In this document: positions 60,977 to 64,000 of the stretch, one piece after another
How positions within the stretch are numbered: the stretch's first letter is position 1
Layout of the letters: each line of letters opens with the position of its first letter
Source of the DNA: Sphingobacterium athyrii
Lineage (GTDB): Bacteria > Bacteroidota > Bacteroidia > Sphingobacteriales > Sphingobacteriaceae
Direction: 5' to 3'
NCBI RefSeq assembly: GCF_003071065.1
Contig: NZ_QCXX01000001.1
Location: forward strand, 1 to 64,000
Length of the DNA: 64,000 bases
The notes under the pieces: generated by a model
Told to the model about the DNA's origin: nothing
The model's database searches: none
What the model saw: the letters and a program-made list of their open reading frames with translations, nothing else
Program-made: the position numbers and the translations under genes

Positions 60977-62980
60977 CTACCAGATCTTAATACGCCTGTC
61001 CATCGGGACAAACATCTTGTCACCCTCTTTCGTTTCCCACGCTGCATGAAACGCATCTAAATTGATAATCGGCGCAAAAGCCCGATATTGCGCAGGAGAA
61101 TGTGGATCTGTTTTTACCTGATTCACAACAAACTCATCAGTTGTTTTTGTTCTCCAAATAGTAGCCCAAGAAAGGAAAAAACGTTGGTTTTGTGTAAATC
61201 CATCGATCAGACCGGGATTTCCTTTATCTTTTAAATAAAGCTGCAATGCATCGAAGGCAACAGAAGAACCGCCCAAATCACCAATATTCTCACCTAAGGT
61301 AAAACGACCGTTCACAAAAACTCCCGGAACTGGCTCATAGGCTTCAAATTGTTTCACAAGGGCATCTGCCGCTGCCTCAAATTTAGCCTTGTCGCCATCC
61401 GTCCACCAGTTATTCAAATTTCCGTTTCCATCGTATTTTGCTCCCTGGTCATCAAAACCGTGCGATAGTTCATGCCCTATGACGGCACCGATACCTCCAA
61501 AATTAACGGCTGCATCCGCTTTGTAATCATAGAAAGGAGGCTGAAGAATTGCGGCCGGGAATACAATTTCGTTAAACAACGGACTATAATAGGCATTGAC
61601 TGTCTGTGGTGTCATGCCCCATTCAGATTTATCAACTGGTTTGTCCTGTTTCGCAAGGTTCTCGTAAAAAGACCACTTGCTGGATGATAAGACATTCTCG
61701 TAAAGCGAAGTACTAACATCAAGTTTGCTATAATCTTTCCATTTATCCGGATAACCGATCTTCACTTTAAACTTCGACAGTTTTTCAAGCGCCTTCACTT
61801 TTGTATCTGCGGACATCCATGTTAAACCATTGATATGTTGCCCAAATGCTTTTACAAGGTAGCTTACCAGTTCTTCAGCGTCAGCTTTCGCCTGTGGTGG
61901 AAAATTCTCCTTCACATAAAGCTTTCCCAAAAGTTCTCCGGCAATAGAATTCACGAACTCTACTCCCCGTTTATCCAGCGCACGTTGCTCCTTCTGCCCT
62001 TTCAGCTTACGCCCCCAGAAATCAAAAGAAAGATCATTTAATTCCTGTGTCGTATACGAAGCAGCGGTATTTAATACATGAAATGTTAATATATCTTTAA
62101 TGACCGGAAGGTTCCCCGGGTTGAAGATCTTATCTAAATTTTGGTAGTATTTCAGTTCAGGTACAATAACGGTATCCGCTTTAAATCCAACGTCACCCAG
62201 ATATTTAGCAATATCGACATTTTTTACCATCTTCTTCAGATCAGCAACTGCCACCGGATTGTAGCGGCCGTTTGCGTCCCGCGACTGTTCGACCGTTTTT
62301 AGGTTAGCAGCCAATTCTTTTTCAAAAGCGACAATTTTAGGACCTTTAAGATCTCTCGTGCGTTGACCTGACTTGGCATAAAGTGCTGAAATATAATTTG
62401 AATAGTCCTTTAAGGTCTCTTCATTTTTTTGGTCTTTTACCTGGTAATAAGAACGGCCTAAACCCAAACTTCCCCCACCCAGGTAAACCGTATTGACATT
62501 CGAATTTTTGAGATGTCCATAGACATAGCCACCAAAGAAAGGATTGCCTCCTATAGGTGCAACCTCTACCAGATATTTATAAAGGTCATCAAAATTCTTT
62601 ATCGCATTGATTTTTGTCAAATAGGGCTGAACAGGCGCCAAGCCAACTTTGTCACGTGTTTTCATGTCTACAAAGGATCTGTACAGATCGCCGATCTTCT
62701 GGTTATCAGTTCCTTTTGGAAACTGGCCAGATAACGACTCTTGCAACACTTTTAGCGTGGCAATATCTGTATTCTCACGTAACTCATCAAAAGATCCCCA
62801 ACGCGCTTTATCGGATGGTATCTTAATAGTTTTCATCCACTGACCATTTACAAAATTGTAGAAATCATCCTGCGGACGAACGGTTTTATCCATGTAGTCT
62901 ACATTGATCGCATTGTTTTGGGCATAACCGGCAAAAGAACCGCATGCCAGCAAAGCAGCTAACAGTATACTTCTCTTCAT
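60977..62980 (-). CDS. M13 family zinc metallopeptidase (neprilysin/PepO type)
   Basis: This is a 667-aa exported endopeptidase. I start it at the ATG at 62978-62980, because MKRSILLAALLACGSFAGYA is a signal peptide; the frame is open for 53 more codons upstream, but they overlap the neighbouring small gene and do not look like protein. The N-terminal M13 lid domain (RPQDDFYNFVNGQWMKTIKI) is followed by the catalytic domain with H503-E-L-S-H507 in IGHELSHGFDDQG, the third ligand Glu564 in GENIGDLGG, VNAYYSPLFNEIVFPAAILQ before it, and the TDPHSPAQYRAF segment. It ends IKIW. It cleaves oligopeptides in the periplasm or outside the cell. Confidence 0.95.
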   Translation of the reverse strand: MKRSILLAALLACGSFAGYAQNNAINVDYMDKTVRPQDDFYNFVNGQWMKTIKIPSDKARWGSFDELRENTDIATLKVLQESLSGQFPKGTDNQKIGDLYRSFVDMKTRDKVGLAPVQPYLTKINAIKNFDDLYKYLVEVAPIGGNPFFGGYVYGHLKNSNVNTVYLGGGSLGLGRSYYQVKDQKNEETLKDYSNYISALYAKSGQRTRDLKGPKIVAFEKELAANLKTVEQSRDANGRYNPVAVADLKKMVKNVDIAKYLGDVGFKADTVIVPELKYYQNLDKIFNPGNLPVIKDILTFHVLNTAASYTTQELNDLSFDFWGRKLKGQKEQRALDKRGVEFVNSIAGELLGKLYVKENFPPQAKADAEELVSYLVKAFGQHINGLTWMSADTKVKALEKLSKFKVKIGYPDKWKDYSKLDVSTSLYENVLSSSKWSFYENLAKQDKPVDKSEWGMTPQTVNAYYSPLFNEIVFPAAILQPPFYDYKADAAVNFGGIGAVIGHELSHGFDDQGAKYDGNGNLNNWWTDGDKAKFEAAADALVKQFEAYEPVPGVFVNGRFTLGENIGDLGGSSVAFDALQLYLKDKGNPGLIDGFTQNQRFFLSWATIWRTKTTDEFVVNQVKTDPHSPAQYRAFAPIINLDAFHAAWETKEGDKMFVPMDRRIKIW

Positions 62981-63086
62981 ATGATATTTTAGTTTGTTAT
63001 CTATCCACACAAACTTAAGAAAAGTTTTGCTATTGTTCGTTATACAGAACATAGTTTTGCGGATAACTAAAATAATATACATTTCA

Positions 63087-63296
63087 TTATGTCTGCGTCT
63101 TGTTTCTCGTTGATTTACGGAGAAGAAGGAGGAAGACAATCAGAAACAGCGCCACGCCGCCCAGCCAAATCCATGGATTGGCATACCATAAGGTGCCGTT
63201 TGCCTCTCTGAGCTTTTGATTTTCCTCAATTGGTACGTCCGCATATAGCGACACAAAGAAAGAGAGCAGACAAAATAGTATAGACATTCTTTTCAT
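63087..63296 (-). CDS. Small membrane protein, 69 aa
   Basis: This short protein has a signal peptide (MSILFCLLSFFVSLYAD, cleavage likely near residue 20), a small charged periplasmic part (IEENQKLREANGTLWYANPW), one membrane helix (WLGGVALFLIVFLLLLR, about residues 44-60) and a basic tail. The layout suggests a small inner-membrane protein with its N-part outside. No family is recognised. It ends 106 bp before the M13 peptidase start on the same strand and may share its transcript. Confidence 0.65.
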   Translation of the reverse strand: MKRMSILFCLLSFFVSLYADVPIEENQKLREANGTLWYANPWIWLGGVALFLIVFLLLLRKSTRNKTQT

Positions 63297-63363
63297 ACGA
63301 CCTACTTTATATAGATAGAATGCTCCGTCGACCTATTTTGTTTGCTTAGGCTAAAATTTGTGT

Positions 63364-64000
63364 TCAGTCCTTCTGTCTGATCTCTCCCAGGTGAACGACA
63401 TCTTTTAAATCAAAAGGCGTCTCCTGGTAAACAAAATAGTTAAGCCAATTATTGAATAATAAGTTTGCATGACTCGTCCATCGTACCAAAGGTTGATTGT
63501 CAGGATTGTCATCGCGATAATAGTTCGCTGGCATACGTATAGTCTGGCCCTTTTCTAAATCTCTTTTATATTCTTCATCCAATGTAAAAGGTGCGTACTC
63601 GGAATGACCGGTCAGATAAAACTCACGTCCACCACGGGAAGATGCGATTGCAATGCCAGCCTCGGGAGATTCAGAAAGAATTTCTACGCCGTTTTTTGTT
63701 AGCAAATCTTCTTTCTCGATAGTTGTATGCCGGCTATGCGGGATAAAAAACTCATCGTCAAATCCACGGAATAATGGATGTCTTTTGTCGAGCGCCGTAT
63801 GTTTGAATACACCAAAAAGCTTTTCTTCCAAAGGTTTCTTCTCAACCTCATAAAAGTGGTATAACGCAGCCTGTGAAGCCCAACAGATATATAAGCTCGA
63901 CGTTACATGCGTCCTGGCCCAGTCAAAGATTGTCTGGATCTCATTCCAATAAGTCACCTCTTCAAATCGAACCATTTCCACAGGTGCTCCCGTGATGATC
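63364..64000 (-). CDS. metA: Homoserine O-acyltransferase MetA, N-terminus beyond window
   Basis: The stop is at 63364-63366 and the frame stays open to the right edge, giving 212 residues; the N-terminal third lies outside. The enzyme activates L-homoserine with succinyl- or acetyl-CoA in methionine synthesis in the cytoplasm. Support: IITGAPVEMVRFEEVTYWNE, the catalytic Cys region SLYICWASQAALYHFY, IPHSRHTTIEKEDL, and the His-Glu pair of the catalytic site in LTGHSEYAPFTLDEEY. The late NWLNYFVYQETPFDL ending is typical. The acyl donor cannot be decided from the visible part. Confidence 0.93.
   Translation of the reverse strand, partial: IITGAPVEMVRFEEVTYWNEIQTIFDWARTHVTSSLYICWASQAALYHFYEVEKKPLEEKLFGVFKHTALDKRHPLFRGFDDEFFIPHSRHTTIEKEDLLTKNGVEILSESPEAGIAIASSRGGREFYLTGHSEYAPFTLDEEYKRDLEKGQTIRMPANYYRDDNPDNQPLVRWTSHANLLFNNWLNYFVYQETPFDLKDVVHLGEIRQKD

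Noticed and set aside
62981..63139. 53-codon N-terminal extension of the M13 peptidase
   Set aside because: It overlaps the end of the 69-aa membrane protein gene, and the internal ATG starts a perfect signal peptide.

Overview
The window looks like chromosomal DNA from a Bacteroidota bacterium, most likely family Sphingobacteriaceae (Sphingobacterium-like). The support is a SusC/SusD pair, promoters of the Bacteroidota form (TTTG, about 19 bp, TAnnTTTG), lipoproteins with relaxed lipoboxes, a DUF6807/PmoA plus Gfo/Idh/MocA pair, an M13 peptidase, a histone H1-like Lys/Ala-rich protein and a split 5'-nucleotidase. The genus is inference; no rRNA or tRNA gene is present to fix it.

Region 1 (1-8.8 kb) is an accessory island. 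All intact genes are on the minus strand, with wide gaps and several broken genes. It carries three immunity-type proteins of polymorphic-toxin families: PoNi (DUF1910/1911), an Imm1-like protein with a BON-like front domain, and a SUKH/SMI1-KNR4 protein. It also holds a lipoprotein, a TPR protein, a 51-aa protein, two PD-(D/E)XK Rpn-type nucleases, an exact 317-bp direct repeat, an IS256-type transposase remnant, a GNAT remnant and two further decayed reading frames. No toxin gene is visible, so this reads as an orphan immunity array assembled by recombination. It is the most interesting part of the window.

Region 2 (8.9-19.7 kb) holds single housekeeping and stress genes: YegP-like protein, fatty acid desaturase, cold shock protein, an AraC regulator with a quinone reductase, a second AraC regulator divergent from an MFS exporter, a GNAT enzyme, the H1-like protein with 135-bp tandem repeats, an M14 peptidase, and an XRE-pentapeptide-repeat protein preceded by three helically phased operator-like repeats.

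Region 3 (19.7-31 kb) is about sugar handling and small control units. It has the PmoA/Gfo-Idh-MocA pair, a zeta-like kinase with a 70-aa partner, a GntR regulator with an Fsr-like exporter that share a palindromic operator motif, and an orphan SusC/SusD pair.

Region 4 (31-43.6 kb) contains a GNAT enzyme, a NodB-type deacetylase lipoprotein, a tight five-gene operon (porin, DASS dicarboxylate transporter, SdhC, SdhA, SdhB), a GHL10-like glycosidase, an exported glutaminase, a VOC protein, an AhpD-like protein and a BI-1 protein.

Region 5 (43.7-64 kb) contains a tripartite RND efflux operon, DUF763, lipoproteins, a large FAD/Fe-S D-2-hydroxyacid dehydrogenase, an Lrp regulator with an EamA exporter, the split 5'-nucleotidase, an MFS transporter, an M13 metallopeptidase, a small membrane protein and the C-terminal part of MetA at the right edge.
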